This document shows, in pieces, positions 23,303 to 35,400 of a stretch of DNA of 64,000 nucleotides. Each line of letters begins with the position of its first letter. The first letter of the stretch is position 1. Below the pieces are notes generated by a model. That model had not been told where the DNA came from and made no database searches. It saw nothing but the letters and a program-made list of their open reading frames with translations. Source of the DNA: Aaosphaeria pasadenensis (Eukaryota; Ascomycota; Dothideomycetes; Pleosporales). The position numbers and the translations under genes are program-made. The DNA is taken from NCBI GenBank assembly GCA_022813625.1, contig JAKLMB010000035.1, positions 62,001-126,000 on the forward strand, given 5' to 3'.

Positions 23303-23819
23303 ATTGTGTTGCTATGTGGTGAACCTTAGCATAGTCTACAGCCCTTAATACATAATAGTGGGAAGAAGCGGTGCCAATCTGCACAGCCCCGCACTTTGCG
23401 TTCAGTGCCTAGCAAGGCTGGTGGCTCGGTGTTCTATCATCGGTACTGAAGTGGGCAGTGCTGACCGTACGGAGTAGTTATGGCGAAGTTATTAGGGACC
23501 TAGAACGAGAACAGTGGGCCCCCTCTAGGAAGCAACCACAAGGTTGATGCTAGCCCACTGTCAAATTTTGTTGTTCTGTATCATTGATTGACAATGTTAG
23601 CAATAGCACCAGACGATCATGCCAACAAAAGTTGATTATAGTGGTATAGCTGACGAAGGCCAAGTCTCTGTGCTTCTGTTATCCTTTCTGTGCATGCTAA
23701 TTGACGAGATCTGAACCCATTAGGTGCCATGTCTGGTGAGACGCCTTGTCGTACATGTGCGTGCAGCAATGCTAAAGTTGGATATTCTTAGGCACTAGAC
23801 GTTGTCATCGAATGATAGT
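23303..23819. other. Intergenic: promoter of the membrane protein gene
   Basis: Lies between the cyclase stop and the start of the membrane protein gene, both on the minus strand. No gene seen. Confidence 0.5.
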
Positions 23820-25055
23820 TCAGAAGAATGCAAGAGCATTCGGCGGACTTGCTACAGCTCCAGGCGCCTGATTATGTTGTTAGCCACAGCCTCGTCAACA
23901 ACATTGCACAGGCACTTACATTCATCGGCGAACTAGAAAGGAAGAAGGTGTATCGGTTCTGAGCAGTGCACTGCCGACTAAGCTCCTCGAGATCGAACAA
24001 TTCTCCAATCGGCATTCCCCATCCAGCAAGGAGCCACTCATGAAGATGCCACTCAAGCTCTTTGCATGGCCAAGCTTCAAAAGCACGTGAGTCGCCTGCA
24101 ACTGCCGCGATTTGATTCTCCCACAGAAACTCTAGAAATTCTTGGGAAGCTTGAATACCGATATTCTCAGGCTTTTGCGTCTTGTAGCGTTCATTAAGCG
24201 TATTGCGCTTCTCGTCGCTCATGTTTTCGTATTGGTCGATATAACCAAGTCGGAAGAACACAATGTCTCCAGGTCGGAATGATGATAGAGACATCCCTTG
24301 GTGGTTTAAGACTTCGACTATATCGGAAAATGGCACTGCTTGGTCGGATGTCGCGTCTACACTCTTGCCTTTCTTTTGAGCCCAGGAATACCAGTCTACC
24401 AAAATAGCACGGCCAGCAATGCCTTTTTTGGATACATCTGATATGGTCTTAGCTTGTTACCAAGTGAGAGAGTTGCAAACTTACGCTGGATACCGTTCGG
24501 CTCTGGGGACGCGGCGAATTCTTCAGCTGTTCGGCCCATGAAGTACAGCTGTATGATAAATGTCAATGCTGGATTCTCTCAATATCACTGGAATCAGAAT
24601 ATAATTACCGCTTCCTTCTGATATGCATAGTGTCTGAATCCATCCCATTGCGATGATGCTTGCGAATTGAACGTCCACTTTGATGACATGTTAGCATCTG
24701 GCAGATCTAGGCCTAGTGAGATACTAACTTCGTCGTCGTGAGCATGCTTGAGAGGAGCCTTGTTGGTGGTCTTTATTTCGAGTATCTTGCGAGGAAATCT
24801 TGGGTTCGAAGGTCCGGTCAATGACCAACTAGTATCATAAGTATCAATTGACATTGCTGTGAAATTGTCTTACTTTAGCGATATTCTTGCCCCAGTGCGG
24901 ATCTCTTCTTTCGCGGCACGGCCGACGATTTCATCTGTGAGAAGATTGAGAGTTCCGAGTTGGTCATCAGGACCCCATAAACCCCAAGCGTTGCCTGTTG
25001 GGCCATTCTTGTCTAATGGTAGATCCTTGAAACTTGGTCTGCTTTTTGATGCCAT
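23820..25055 (-). CDS. Cyclase-family (kynurenine formamidase-like) hydrolase
   Basis: Six exons (24874-25055, 24729-24828, 24609-24677, 24485-24548, 23920-24437, 23820-23867) give 326 residues with every junction in frame. The start matches fungal members of this putative-cyclase family: LPLDKNGPTGNAWGLWGPDD then LGTLNLLTDEIV and ARISLNWSLTGP. Bacterial relatives are metal-dependent amide or lactam hydrolases using an HxGTHxD motif. Here the equivalent stretch reads SSQWDGFRHYAYQ, keeping D and a later H but not the exact motif. Further conserved pieces are PGDIVFFRLGY, AAVAGDSRAFEAWP, WHLHEWLLAGWGMPIGE and the C-terminal APGAVASPPNALAFF, which is restored by the last intron. The substrate is unknown. 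It is divergent from an HpcH/HpaI-type aldolase, which suggests a shared degradative pathway (inference). Confidence 0.88.
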
Positions 25056-25792
25056 TGTTGCTTCGTCGTAAAGAGAGAATTATTCGTGCCAAAAGATCTG
25101 TTTTGTCGGCGTACTATATGGGGGTTCTGTACATCAAATAGCCTTTCTATAACTCTTTCCTGCTTGATAGTACCGAATTGGGACGCATTAGCAGATCCCA
25201 AGCTTGCCTCATGTACGTTGCATTTTCGGCATAAGAATCGGACTCGCTTCCTTTCCCCGCGTGAACAGTTGCTGAAGCCATTATCCCCGCGTCAGCAATG
25301 GCGAAACATACACTAAACCCGGATCTGTACTGCACGAAAGTTCTAGCGCCGTAGTCGGCGTGTTTGAAATGGCATGTGCCTTGCAATTTCGTAGCCAACT
25401 CGGTGGGTTCGGAATCATAGTATAGTTTTTCGGACCTCGCCCGAGGAACCTTCCACCACTCAAAATATCGTAAAGGACTACCACAGAAGAGTAGTTAAAG
25501 AGAATGGAGCGCATGCGTTTCTCTTTTACTACGCACACGGTTGAGCATCGGACTGCTACCGATGCGTTTTCGGCCGGTATGCTTCGACAAATGTAATCGA
25601 TGAATCATACCAGCATTCCGAGTTTGTACTATTAGGTGTATTTAAGACGCACAGAATCACATAGACACAATTTCCATTAAACTTCATAACATTGTGAACA
25701 TACTTCAAACGTGTTCTTGGACTCTTATTTTAATCACCAAAAGGACAGAACAACAAAGCAAACCGAAACTATCCTACTGTACATCCGACAAA
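25056..25792. promoter_or_regulatory. Bidirectional promoter, cyclase and aldolase
   Basis: 737 bp between two divergent starts. A TATTTAAG box at 25639-25646 lies about 150 bp before the aldolase ATG. An 83-codon minus-strand frame at 25147-25398 has no recognisable domain and is probably chance. Confidence 0.5.
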
Positions 25793-26632
25793 ATGGGTTC
25801 AATCCAACAAAAGCCCGCAACAATCGATGTTGCCAACCCTTTCCGCTCCATTATTCTCTCGGGCCAAGTATGCCCAGTAATGTCAACCAAGATCACGACA
25901 AGAAACGAGATTGCTATGTTCTGCAAGGAAGCCGGGATCCATGGTCTCTTCATCGATATGGAACACACATCCTTCGACGTCGCTAGCGTTGCCCAACTCT
26001 GCTCAGCGTGCAATTTCGTTGGTGTCTCACCTATTGTCCGCGTTCCATCTCAATCACCATGGCACATCAGCCGCGCTTTCGATTCTGGTGCAGCAGCAGT
26101 TGTCGTGCCTCACGTTGATTCGGTGGAGGAGGTGCGCGCTTTGGTTCGCGCCGGAAAGTACGCACCCATTGGCCAGCGCGGATGCTCAAATAACCAACCA
26201 ATCCTCCGATTCCAACATGTCTCAACGGCGGTGCAAAATGCTTCTTTGAATGAGCAGACTATGTTGATCCCAATGATTGAGACCCCCGCTGCTGTGGAAC
26301 TTGTGGATGAGTACCTTGCCATTGATGGAGTCGATGGTATTCTCATTGGTTCAAATGACCTCTGCACCGACCTTGGTATTCCAGGACAATACGACAACCC
26401 AATCTATCAAGACGCAGTGACTAAGATTGTCCTCGCTGGAAAGAAGGCCGGCAAGCCAATTGGCATTGGCGGAATCGGACCTCGCGTGGATCTGTTGGAG
26501 AAGTGGTTCAAGATGGGTGCCAGCTGGTCGTTGAGCGGTGCTGATGCTGCCATGTTGCAGGCTGGTATGAAGAAGCTTGGACAGACATATGCGGACATCA
26601 ACAAGAATCTCAGCAGCACGTCGAGTAATTAG
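25793..26632 (+). CDS. HpcH/HpaI-family aldolase
   Basis: Class II metal-dependent aldolase of the phosphoenolpyruvate/pyruvate-domain superfamily; relatives split 2-keto-4-hydroxy acids into pyruvate and an aldehyde at the end of aromatic-ring degradation. Intronless, 279 residues from the ATG at 25793 (MGSIQQKPATIDVANPFRS); an upstream GTG-like extension is unlikely. Conserved blocks: GLFIDMEHTSFDVASVAQLC near the start of the barrel, PIVRVPSQSPWHISRAFDSG, VVVPHVDSVEEVR, the YAPIGQRGCSNN loop, MLIPMIETPAAVELVDEYL with its metal-binding Glu, and GILIGSNDLCTDLGIPG. All strands of the barrel are present and the length is normal. The sequence ends with a serine-rich tail. It sits between the cyclase and a flavin monooxygenase, consistent with one catabolic unit. 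The substrate is not predictable. Confidence 0.93.
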   Translation: MGSIQQKPATIDVANPFRSIILSGQVCPVMSTKITTRNEIAMFCKEAGIHGLFIDMEHTSFDVASVAQLCSACNFVGVSPIVRVPSQSPWHISRAFDSGAAAVVVPHVDSVEEVRALVRAGKYAPIGQRGCSNNQPILRFQHVSTAVQNASLNEQTMLIPMIETPAAVELVDEYLAIDGVDGILIGSNDLCTDLGIPGQYDNPIYQDAVTKIVLAGKKAGKPIGIGGIGPRVDLLEKWFKMGASWSLSGADAAMLQAGMKKLGQTYADINKNLSSTSSN

Positions 26633-27827
26633 TTGAGGCCATCTTATGTAAATAGAATGTGTTATGATATCCGTTGCCATAATTTTCACACCAATGTATG
26701 TGCTTTCTTGCACTATGCTGATTGGTTCAATTAATTGAGACATTTCATTATCTTTGAAACTATTTTCACTCACGAAGACTCTATTCAGTATATTTGATCT
26801 ACCATGAATGTGGTTCGACGTTTTTTACTTTATGACTTTGCATAGTATGCTCAAGGATTTATTGGTTAGGGTTAACTACCCCAGTTTCCTAGAGGAGCTT
26901 TTTTTTCTTTCTTTTGATTAACGAAGGACACTATCTGTTATTTTACCTCGTCTTCGACTTGGAATTTACTAATTATTTTCTTATGTTGTTTTTATTTTGA
27001 TATTACACATGGTCTTTCATAAGCAAGACGCATGCTCATATAGGAAATGCGTAGAACGATGAGATTAAGACCGCAATCAAAATTCTATTGACTGAATTGA
27101 GGTTTGCCTATTTGTAAATATCAATAGAACTATAACTTAGTCCTAATTCCATCCATCTGGTCAGTGTACTATAGTATTTGACCACTGGAGCTGGAAATAC
27201 TTAAGCGAGGATGTTGTCGCTGGGGAAGGTACATTCTGTGGGGTAATGTGGGGCATGGAGATAACCCCAACTCATACATTTCCTTCTATAACCACCATCC
27301 AGGAATCTTCTGTAGTCACATGGCGCTGTGCAGTAATCTATTCGGCAAATATGCCTCCACCCCTCTTTGATCTCACCCACTTCTACCTCAAACGTCGAAG
27401 CTAAGCATGAGCAAGCCACGCCCACGGCCCCTTCCATTCGCAGACATGTCTACGCCTCTAATTTGGGGGGTAGGTCACGGCATTTGTGTTACCTTGTGTC
27501 GGATACTTCGGCCATCGGAGCCATATCACCTAGACCCATACCACCTGGGCTCGTAAGAGACTCAGGCCAGCAGCCAATGTGGACCTAGATGCCCTGCCAG
27601 ATTGAGCCCCACCACTGGGATCGCGAAACCTGGACAAGAGCTATCCTTTTCCATGCGATTTTTTGATTTCGAACCCTCATAATTCCTGGGATTAAATCTT
27701 TCTGAACTTATCAATTGATTGAAAGGAGTATTAGAGAACTTGGATATTGTGTGCAATTGGTATTATTACATCAAATAACCAGCACATGCCCCTTCGCGCA
27801 AAGATAGACGAGTCAAAGCTCTCCAAC
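26633..27827. other. Intergenic: monooxygenase promoter
   Basis: Nearly 1.2 kb, very AT-rich at 26640-27120, with the downstream monooxygenase promoter on the right. No gene is supported. Two in-frame upstream ATGs (27747 and 27786) could lengthen the next protein slightly. Confidence 0.5.
27220..27253. promoter_or_regulatory. Cluster of CreA-like sites
   Basis: CTGGGG at 27220-27225, GTGGGG at 27238-27243 and GTGGGG at 27248-27253 all fit SYGGRG within 34 bp, about 580 bp before the monooxygenase start. The middle site lies in the 10-mer GTGGGGTAAT, also found upstream of the 31403 transporter and of the P450. Confidence 0.4.
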
Positions 27828-29247
27828 ATGGCCGCGACAAATGGCACCGAGAAGCCAAAAACCGGAATCAAGATCATAATCGTTGGCGCAGGTATTTTCA
27901 CACCCAAAACGTCCTCAGTAACACACAATAGCATCGCTAACACATCCCCAGGTTTCGGCGGCCTCACAGCAGCCATTGAAGCAAAACGACAAGGCCACGA
28001 CCCCGTAATCTACGAAGCGTTCCCAGAGCTCAAAGTTCTCGGAGACATCATTTCCTTTGGACCCAATGCCGGCCGCATTTTCCACCGCTGGAACGATGGC
28101 GAGATCACGCGGAAGATGCGCGCTCTGTCCATCGATCTTTCTTCGTATGGTTTCAATATTCACAAGTACGACACGGGCGAGATCGTGGTGAATCAGAAGA
28201 CGCCGATGAAGGACGAGAAGGCGCCTGTATTCAATGGCCACCGCGGCGAATTGCACGAGATTGTGTTCAACTACGCTAAGGAGATTGGAGTTCCGATTCA
28301 TTTGGGTCACCGGGTTGAGAATTATTGGGAAGATGAGAAGAGCGCGGGGATTCTGCTGGAAGATGGGACAAGAGTTGAAGCAGATGTTGTCGTTGGTAGC
28401 GATGGCGTGCGAAGTAAAGCAAGGACATTGGTCTTAGGCTACGAGGACAAACCAAAGTCATCTGGTTATGCTGTTTGGAGAGCATGGTTCTCTAATAAAG
28501 ACATGCTTGCCGATCCAGAGACTGCGCATTTCTGCAACAACGGCGATACTTTCAACGGGTGGATAGGTAAGGTTACCAGAACGTTACCTTGAAAAGAGTA
28601 TACTGACATATCATTCCATAGGTCCGGATGTTCACTTCCTCTTCAGCACAATCAAAAACGGATCCGACTGCTGCTGGGTGCTAACCCACCGCGACGAAGC
28701 CGACATCGCCGAATCCTGGTCTTTCCCAGGCCACCTCAAAGACGTCTACAAAGTCCTCGAAGGATGGGATCCTATGTGCAAGAAGATTGTCTCCAAGACC
28801 CCTGAGGAGAAACTCGTAGATTGGAAGTTGGTGTACCGAGACCCATTGCCTACGTGGGTTTCTGGCTACGGAAAGGCCCCAGGTCACGGTAGAATCTGTC
28901 TGCTGGGAGATTCAGCGCATCCTTTCCTGCCATCGAGTGCGCAGGGAGCTACGCAGGCTCTTGAGGATGGCGTTGCGCTCGCTATTCTGCTGCGGAAAGC
29001 GGGCAAAGACAATATCAAGGGTGCGCTTCGTGCGTTCCAGGAAGTGAGGTATGAGCGAGTGGGCAAAGTCCAGAAGACGGGCGAGACTACGAGAGACATG
29101 TGGCATAAGACAGACTGGGCGAAGGTGAAGGATAATCCTGAGAGCATTCAGTTGCCACGCGAGGATTGGATATTCGGCTTCGATCAGGAGAAGTATACAG
29201 AGGAGAATGGGGATGAGGTTATTCAAAGGGTGTCCGCGGCTGCGTAG
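27828..29247 (+). CDS. FAD-dependent monooxygenase (salicylate hydroxylase-like)
   Basis: Flavin hydroxylase acting on small aromatics with NAD(P)H and oxygen (family knowledge). Exons 27828-27891, 27952-28566 and 28622-29247 give 434 residues. The first intron splits the dinucleotide-binding loop and its removal restores IIIVGAGFGGLTAAIEAKR (GxGxxG at residues 20-25). The DG motif ADVVVGSDGVRSKAR and the GD motif RICLLGDSAHPFLPSSAQGA are intact. GHRGELHEIVFNYA and the SYGFNIHKYDTGE region also fit the group. I chose the ATG at 27828 because family members start about 15 residues before the GxGxxG loop; ATGs at 27747 and 27786 are in frame. It neighbours the aldolase and an MFS transporter. 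The exact aromatic substrate is unknown. Confidence 0.92.
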
Positions 29248-29628
29248 ACTATGCCTCCTTCGGACCTCATTTTACGATATAATGCATCATTTTAATCTAT
29301 CCATATTACTCCGCATTTGGACCTTGGTGGACTGCTGCCACCTCGTGCAACAGAAATATGCATGGAAGCATCTGTAGTACAGTGAGGCGTTGGCGTGGGG
29401 GTGCAAGTCTTCTTAGTCACCACCAGAGTGGTTAGAAAGACGATGTTTCCAATCGCAGTTAAGACTGTAATGATCAGGAACAGAGAAGATCTTCCAGAAC
29501 AATCAAGTAGCATTCATAAAATTCATCACCGTCGCGACTCCACCACAAATACAAGAACCCACCTAAAACCCCGCAACTCAACTCCCCATGCATCCCCTAC
29601 GCCCTTCCTTTCCCGCCCATCGAATCAA
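29248..29628. other. Convergent 3' flanks
   Basis: Lies between the monooxygenase stop and the stop of the converging transporter. No gene seen. Confidence 0.5.
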
Positions 29629-31403
29629 TCACTCAATATGCACCGCCGCCTCCGCAACCGCCTTCTCATTCGACCAAACCTGCTCCTCCGTGCTCTTCCT
29701 CGCCAACTTCTCCTCCGAAACATGTCGCCCGGTACAAACATACTTCCTAAACTTCCTCGCCGGCAATCTCGCCTCAAACATCTCGTCAATCTCTTCGAGA
29801 GTCCTGTTCTTGATCTCGGGGAGGTACATCCAGATCCACGCTACGGTGATCAAGCAGGAGGGGCCCCAGATCCAACCTATGGGAGTTGCGTTAGTTATGG
29901 TGGAACTTGTGGAGAGAGGATGGTAAAACGTACCGTATTCTGGTCCCCAGTTCAGTGCGTCGGGGTTGATGAAATATGGTGCAGTGAACGTGGCGAGCCA
30001 TGCACCTGCGAATCCGACCGCAGCAGCGATGCCAAAGGTATATGATCGCAGACGCTGTGATGGAATTTCACCCCCAGCGAGCCAGGCGTATGTCGCGACC
30101 ATGCCGTTGTAACCACAGATGTAGATGACGGACATGGCTATGATGACCTATAGTGTAGGCGTATTAGCGAATGAGTACGTGGAAAGGACAAAGTTAAAAG
30201 TACCTTTCCAGTGCCGACGGTGTTTGGTTTGACGTGATAGACAGCAGCGACGATGAATTGTGATATCGCACAAACTGTCATGCCGATCATGAGGAAGACG
30301 CGGCGACGACCGATCTTGGAGATGACGCAGCTGTTGATTATGATGACGACGACACCGACGGCGGTGAGGATGCATGTGTTCTGGAAGGCGTTGCCAACGT
30401 GCGCCATCTCGAAGAAGTATGTTCCATATGCTAGGAGATGTTAGCTATTTTTCACGATAGATGGATAGGGTTTCGTACCAATCATGAACATAGCACCAGA
30501 TGCAGCTTGCGTTGAGATGGCGCCCACGGCAAGCAAAGTGCGTCTCCTATCAACAGGATTCTTGAAGATGTCGATGAATGATGCAGAGCTAGCAGCTTCC
30601 TTCTCAGCGTAGATCGCCGACTGGATATCTGCCATCTCAGCTTCAACGGCATCCTTATTCGGACGCATCCACAGCAGACTCTTGCGTGCTTTGTCTGTCT
30701 TCTCCTGGAGCAACAGCCAGCGGGGCGATTCGGGGATGAAGAACATTCCGACCGCCATGAAGACTGGAACAATATAGATGATGCCCAGAGGAATGAGATA
30801 CGACTCCCTCCCAGGGATAGAATGCGTCGAATTATCGACGACAGTTCCGATGAGCGTGCCGATGCTTGTCCAGAACTGGAACACAGCGATGAGCAGACCG
30901 CGATATCGAGCCGGGGAGCTCTCCTGGATGTACAGCTGCGAAAAGGTCATGTACCAGCCGTTGGCGATTCCGATGAGGAAGCGGCCCGCGTATAGGCCGT
31001 GCATGTTGGTGGTACTCATCATGATAACGTTGGACGCGCAGCATAGTGCGCACGCCATCCACAGGCAGGGAATGCGGCCGAGCCATGTTGCGAAGATACC
31101 GGCGCTGGAAGAGCTGATGAAGGCGCCCAGTGTCATAAGGGAGGAGATGAGTTGCTGGCGGCCAGGAGAGATGTTGTATCCGATCGGGCTGTTGGGATCT
31201 TTGTGGCCATAGATCTGAAGTTGTTAGATAGATCAAACGCATCCTGTGATTGAGCATACTTCAAGAAAGCCAGGCATGGCCTGCAAACCACCGATCAGAC
31301 CAAAGTCAATACCGTACTGGAACGGTGACATGGAGACCAGAGTGCATGCGAGGATGCATTTCCAGTTCTCAAGCAACCCCTTGCCAGTGGAAGCTTCAGG
31401 CAT
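29629..31403 (-). CDS. MFS sugar transporter
   Basis: Sugar porter of the major facilitator superfamily. Exons 31260-31403, 30479-31214, 30204-30430, 29934-30147 and 29629-29876 give 522 residues. Signature pieces: PFQYGIDFGLIGGLQAMPGF after helix 1, TWLGRIPCLWMACALC, YAGRFLIGIANGWY followed by LYIQESSPARYRG, the PESPRWLL motif before the central loop, GRRRVFLMIGM in the second half, WLAGGEIPSQRLRSYTFG, and EIKNRTLEEIDEMFEARLPA at the end. The central loop and cytosolic tail are typical. The start was chosen at 31403 (MPEASTGKGLLENWK); an upstream in-frame ATG at 31448 would add 15 residues. It converges on the monooxygenase gene and may import the substrate of that cluster (inference). The subfamily resembles maltose/quinate-type porters rather than high-affinity glucose carriers. 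Confidence 0.92.
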
Positions 31404-32429
31404 GATGGCGAAAGTAACTTCACTTCTCACAAGATGGGAAACTCTCAAATGAGATGAATGGTGTCCCTTCGATACGAGACTTCACAATCTAAGGGACCAA
31501 AACAGCTTGTATAGATACCCTCCGCACGACCGTTCCCCACGGACCTCTAGACCAAGAGCCAGATTCCCCTTCGCTCGAAACACCCTTGCAGATCTCCAAT
31601 TCACAAGCCATAACCTGTAAAGTCATGGCCCTAAATCACTGCCGGTCCTTGCCCATCGCTTGCGACACAATACCCCAGAAAAGCAACCTGCAATCTAATA
31701 TGTGGGGATGCGGGGAATGGATCCTCCCGCGACCAATCATGCCCACATTCACTTCATGCATGCTGGCAGAACAAGCTTCGTGGGGTAATTATCGACCTGG
31801 GTTTTTCGTGGTATAATGTCGACGTTGTCGAAGTGACAGCTGGGCGATGAAAGACGATGAGAATTGGGCTAGGTCTCGATAGGGGCGTTTCTTGATGTGT
31901 GGCGTTGAAACGGTTGTCCCCTCGCTTCGGGATGATAAGACCGTGTGGCCGTGGCTGATCAGAACCCCTTTTAAGACAAGCCATTCCATTGTTAGTTAGT
32001 TATTAAGTCGAGGGTCAATGAGACGAGCCATAATCGATGTTGTCTAATCCTAATTCTAAAGATGCTGAGGTCACATTGCTTGTGTTTGAGCTTTGGTAGT
32101 TTTAGGGCGGTCGGCAGATGTTGAGTCGTCACAAGGGAACGTCGTATGGTGATGGTTCTGGAGAAACCTGGGGTAATTGTGGGGTCTGGCCGGGCACCTC
32201 ACTAGTACGAGATGAGGAGTAGACGTACCTCGATCGGGTTTCATAGTTTCAAGAGGCAAAGAACTGATCAGAATAGACCAAGGTGGCACGAGAACGAAAC
32301 GATCAGTCGATTTGCTCTATTCTTGTAGCCAACTACTTTGAAGTACAACGCAAAACATGCGGCGACTGAACTGCACATAGAAAGACAATCAGTATATATA
32401 AAATACAACAAGAATACCTGTATATAGCA
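31404..32429. other. Intergenic: transporter promoter and NLR 3' flank
   Basis: One kilobase between two minus-strand genes. It contains the promoter of the sugar transporter, with the CreA-like sites listed separately. No gene is supported. Confidence 0.5.
31702..31789. promoter_or_regulatory. CreA-like sites upstream of the sugar transporter
   Basis: GTGGGG at 31702-31707, GCGGGG at 31710-31715 and GTGGGG at 31780-31785 fit SYGGRG, 300-385 bp upstream of the start. The last is within GTGGGGTAAT. Confidence 0.4.
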
Positions 32430-35400
32430 CTATATAGCTCTAGAAATTGTTTCGGGGACACCCGAATCCGACAAAAGCCTCATGCTTCTGTCCCAACGTC
32501 TGGAATCAAAGAGTTGTGGGTCGTGGTCTTTCGATGCCATCTCCGCTGCATGCTGCAGCGCTGTCTTTCCTGAAATGTCTTCAGCACTTGTCTCAATGCC
32601 GACAACGTGGAGAAAATAATACAGAGATTCCTTGGTAATGGATCCGCTGATCGCAGCGCAGTGTAGAATTGTCCTGTTTCGTAAGTCTTTCTGTGTCAGG
32701 TCAACACCGTATTTCCTCAGGGTCTCCAAAATGTCAATGTTGCACGCCTGAGTCGAAGCGCACAAGTGTCCTAGGTTTCTTCCTTCTGCATCGACAAACA
32801 AATAGCTCCCTTTGACCGAAAGCAATAATTCGCAGATATCGACATCCAAGCCCAACCAATTTTCTTTGAAATAGCTAGCCAATGGTGAGTTTCCAGATGC
32901 ATCCAACTCTGAACCATCTACCCCATTGTCGAGCACTAACCGTATGGTCTCATGCAGATCTGTTGAGGTTGCTGTGGATAATAGGTGGTGGAGCACGTTT
33001 CTACCCAAAGTGTCCTTCGACGCCACTAGGTTTGCTGTTGTTGCCACATGTGTTTCTAGTAGGACGGAAAATGTTGCATGATTCCCACTCCGTGCGGCGT
33101 GATGAAGAGCATTGAGTCCTTCACTATCCGTCAAGGCAGGTTCAACTCCTAGGGAAAGTAAAACAGCGACCGCGTCGTGGTCCCCAGCTCGGCTGGCAAG
33201 GTGCAGTGCGTTCTGCTGTTTCAAGTTCACTTCAAAGGGATTTGCTCCTCTAGACACAAGTTTTTCCACCATCGAAACACTTTCAAATGTCCCATACTCA
33301 ACGCAGTGCAAAGGATATTCATTCTGGTAGTCTCTGATTGTCAGACTCGTCCTAGCATCTGCGAGTATTGCATCGAGCACGCCTTCGCGATGCGTTGCTA
33401 TATCCGCATAAATTGCATCAACGTCGTCTTCTTCGAAATCCATCAAACCCAGTAAGCGCTCTGCCGTCCAGTGCGGGTCGGTCCAGTTATCGTCATACCA
33501 TGGTCCTTGCAGGGACTTACGTAATGTGAGATGTATTGGGGACTCATTGTATATGGACAGAGCGTTTGGGTCAGCGCCACATTTCAGAAGGAACTTAGTC
33601 ATGACTGAATTCCCAGTCAAGGCTGCAAAGTGTAAAGGCGTCAGACCGGCTGAATTGCGCGAGCTATCAGACTCTGGCTCCGGAATGCATGACTGGTAAG
33701 GGTCGTCGATCTTTACAGTGTTTTGAGACCACGACTTTCGATAGACACCAGCATCAATGGACACCCCATTGTTAAGAAGCAGACGTACTATGGATTCGTG
33801 GCCGAACTTAATGCTGTAATGTAATGGAGTCATATTCTCGTGGTCGATCGTGTTTGATGGAGCGTTTTGTGAGAGCAGAAATTCGACAAGACGAAGGCTA
33901 CAATACCCGTTATCAGTAGCGTGATGCAGAACACCTCTTCCGTGGCCATCGTGTCGCGAAATGTCAGCGCTGTTTTTGAGTAGGAGCTCGACAATAGCTA
34001 TGTGACCCTCGGCCGCAGCTGCATTGAGCGCATTGCTATAAAGACCGCCCTGCTTGTCGATATCAGCACCATTGCTGAGGAGCAGCTGCACTATTGACTG
34101 TTGACCTGCAGCCGAAGCTGACTGGAGCGCATTGCCGTAGGTGCCACCTTGCGCGTTGATATTTGCCCCGTTTTCGAGTAGTATCTTGACTATCAGCTCG
34201 CGACCTTCGTATGAGGCTGCTTGGAGTGGGTTGCCGTAGCTTTCGCTGTCCACATCGATGTCAGCCCCTGCCTTGAGCAATGTCTGGACTACATGCTCAT
34301 GGCCCTTCAGTGAAGCTGCTAGGAGCGGGTTGCAATACCGTCCGCCTCGTGTATTGACTTCAGTGCCTTGATCCAGCAACAACTTCGTAATCGTATTCAA
34401 GCCTAGAAGCGCAGCATAGTAAAGCGGCTCTATCGTCCTTTCCAGACCCCTGCTCGGATCTAGGCGCCTTTCATAATAGTCCGGATCAAATAACTGGAGC
34501 CAGCTCACGTATGCAAGGCTTTCTGTCGACAGAAGACCCATCGCTAGTTGACTTAATTTTTCTATGTCCTCTCCTGTTTTCGCAAGATGACTGCTCCAGA
34601 ACTCTGCCGCATACCGTGCCAGCGCCGACGTATGAACGACGTCTTTAGATAATGGTCGCGGTAATTGCAGCAGATAATTTAAACAACCGTTTGTCATCAC
34701 ACTGTGACATTCGGCTTCCTGCAAATTGTATTGCCTTGCTGGACCCTGCTTGATCCTGTCAGATACAAGGTATTCCCGGACAGAATAGTGTGCTAGAGCG
34801 ATGATACGTCGGGTAGGACCGAATTCTTCTTCGACCTGAATTGTTGAAACAGTGACCAAACTCGAGCAGATGTTCAGTGCTTCTAGCGGATCTTCTAACA
34901 CCTCATCGCGGTCGAAGGCTGGGTCGCGCGCCACGTCGATAGCGACAACCTCTGCAACCTCGTCTACTGACATTGGCCTCATAGAGAACGCCAGCCACTG
35001 CAGGATACGTATTGCGTAATTGCGGTCATCCTCGCTTATAGCGGTGAGAATGCGGTCGTATGTCTGGTCCAACGTTTGCGGCAACGTGGCCAACGTCTTG
35101 TATAGCATCATTCGATTGCGACACTTTGCCAACATATCAAGCTGGCATACAGCCCATCGGAACCTGATCTATGGTCAATTCTGGCTCTACAGGTAACTGA
35201 GTGAACACACGTACATCCCGCGAGCCCCACTCATCAGTGCAGCCTGGATCTTTTGCTTTGTATCAGCATCCTTGTTCCATTTTGCCAGAGCTTTATCGAC
35301 GGACAGCCTTTCCTGAACATATCTCTGTATGTCTTCGTCCACTATGTTGCTCTGGAGGTAGACGGTGTCTTTCTCACATACATAATTTTCCAAGGATCCT

